This document shows, piece by piece, positions 12,896-13,236 of a DNA stretch of 13,236 nt. The stretch covers positions 1-13,236 of the forward strand of contig NZ_DATCRY010000077.1 of the NCBI RefSeq assembly GCF_036568765.1, in the 5' to 3' direction. A program made the position numbers and the translations under genes. Every line of letters starts with the position of its first letter. Position 1 is the stretch's first letter. The notes under the pieces are model-generated. The model had not been told where the DNA came from. It saw only the letters and a program-made list of their open reading frames with translations, and ran no database searches. This stretch comes from GSA-30 sp036568765. GTDB lineage: Bacteria > Pseudomonadota > Gammaproteobacteria > Xanthomonadales > Rhodanobacteraceae.

Positions 12896-13236
12896 CGTTT
12901 TGATCCTTGATGCGGAGTTCGGAGACACGGCGCGCCGTCTTGAATGCGATAGCGCGCGCAAGGGCGACCATAAGCGCGACGATGAATGATGCAAGTCAGT
13001 GAATAACTCAACTATCTGTTGGTTTTTTTCTTGCCTAGGACTTTTTGTTGTTGCTGCGGAGAACTTTCTTTGTGCGAGGTTTAGTCTGGGGTATGCGGTT
13101 CTACGGAGGTGCGGCTGAGGGTGAGAGGGTTCTTTTTCGTGCGGGGTTTCCCCCTCACCCCAGCCCTCTCCCCCGGCGAGCCAGGGGAGAGGGAGCGGAC
13201 TGAGGCGAGCGTCAGTGCGTCGCACAGGCGTAAAGC
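12896..13236. other. 341-bp gene-free right end
   Basis: No gene is supported here. The part next to the secreted protein should hold its promoter. On the - strand, TTGCAT and TATGGT are separated by 16 bases but match the consensus poorly. The middle (about 13013-13075) is T-rich. The outer part carries a palindromic intergenic repeat with a 10-bp stem at 13164-13193. Confidence 0.4.
13118..13193. repeat. Palindromic intergenic repeat (CCCTCTCCCC/GGGGAGAGGG type)
   Basis: CCCTCTCCCC (13164-13173) and GGGGAGAGGG (13184-13193) form a perfect 10-bp stem with a 10-base loop. Just upstream, GGGTGAG (about 13119-13125) can pair with CTCACCC (13154-13160). The CCCTCACCCCAGCCCTCTCC layout resembles a dispersed intergenic repeat common in proteobacterial genomes, which often yields false peptides such as GGEGWGEG. 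It may continue past the window edge. Confidence 0.6.

Noticed and set aside
12896..13225. N-terminal extension of the small secreted protein up to 13225
   Set aside because: The extension translates the palindromic repeat (giving GGEGWGEG) and would bury the signal peptide. A good RBS precedes the ATG at 12895.
1..13236. CRISPR array, tRNA, rRNA, insertion sequence, or defence system
   Set aside because: No regularly spaced repeats, cloverleaf, transposase motif or nuclease/toxin pair was seen on either strand.

Overview
The window is about 13.2 kb of high-G+C DNA with dense, short-spaced genes. Most of the genes and their order look like a gammaproteobacterium of the order Xanthomonadales, probably Rhodanobacteraceae (Dyella, Rhodanobacter or Luteibacter type). 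The evidence is a two-subunit GlyQ/GlyS, Tex, a DUF1820 protein, a GDSL esterase autotransporter and GTAG/REP-like palindromes. The genus is an inference from protein flavour, not a search result. I saw no rRNA, tRNA, CRISPR array, transposase or phage structural gene. Most of the window is ordinary chromosomal backbone.

Layout. Positions 1-1352 (+) hold the 3' part of tex, an S1-domain RNA-binding transcription accessory protein. A hairpin-rich 193-bp leader then precedes an outer-membrane GDSL esterase autotransporter (1546-3396, +). It converges on a YbaY-domain lipoprotein (3541-4419, -) across a strong bidirectional terminator. A 461-bp gene-free, relatively AT-rich gap follows. Next comes an XRE/CI-like DNA-binding protein (4895-5464, +), which converges on glyS across a second terminator that is visibly homologous to the first. 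glyQ and glyS (8640 to 5582, -) overlap by ATGA and encode the alpha and beta subunits of glycyl-tRNA synthetase.

Divergent from glyQ, a GspE/PilB-type secretion or pilus ATPase (8732-10558, +) is followed 8 bp later by a stand-alone class I glutamine amidotransferase (10567-11298, +). A rhomboid-family intramembrane protease (12324 to 11641, -) and a DUF1820 protein (11630 to 11307, -) form a probable two-gene operon facing them. The right end has a small secreted protein of unknown function (12895 to 12470, -) and a gene-free end carrying a palindromic intergenic repeat.

How the parts relate. Several products act at the cell envelope: the surface esterase, the lipoprotein, the secretion ATPase, the rhomboid protease and the small secreted protein. 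They are not arranged as one operon, and I do not see a new multi-gene system. The most notable structure not explained by genes is the pair of homologous composite terminator elements (about 3405-3540 and 5475-5584). Each sits between convergent gene ends and is built from the same GC hairpin, A-rich linker, terminator stem and shared downstream tract. This suggests a dispersed intergenic repeat family that doubles as a terminator.
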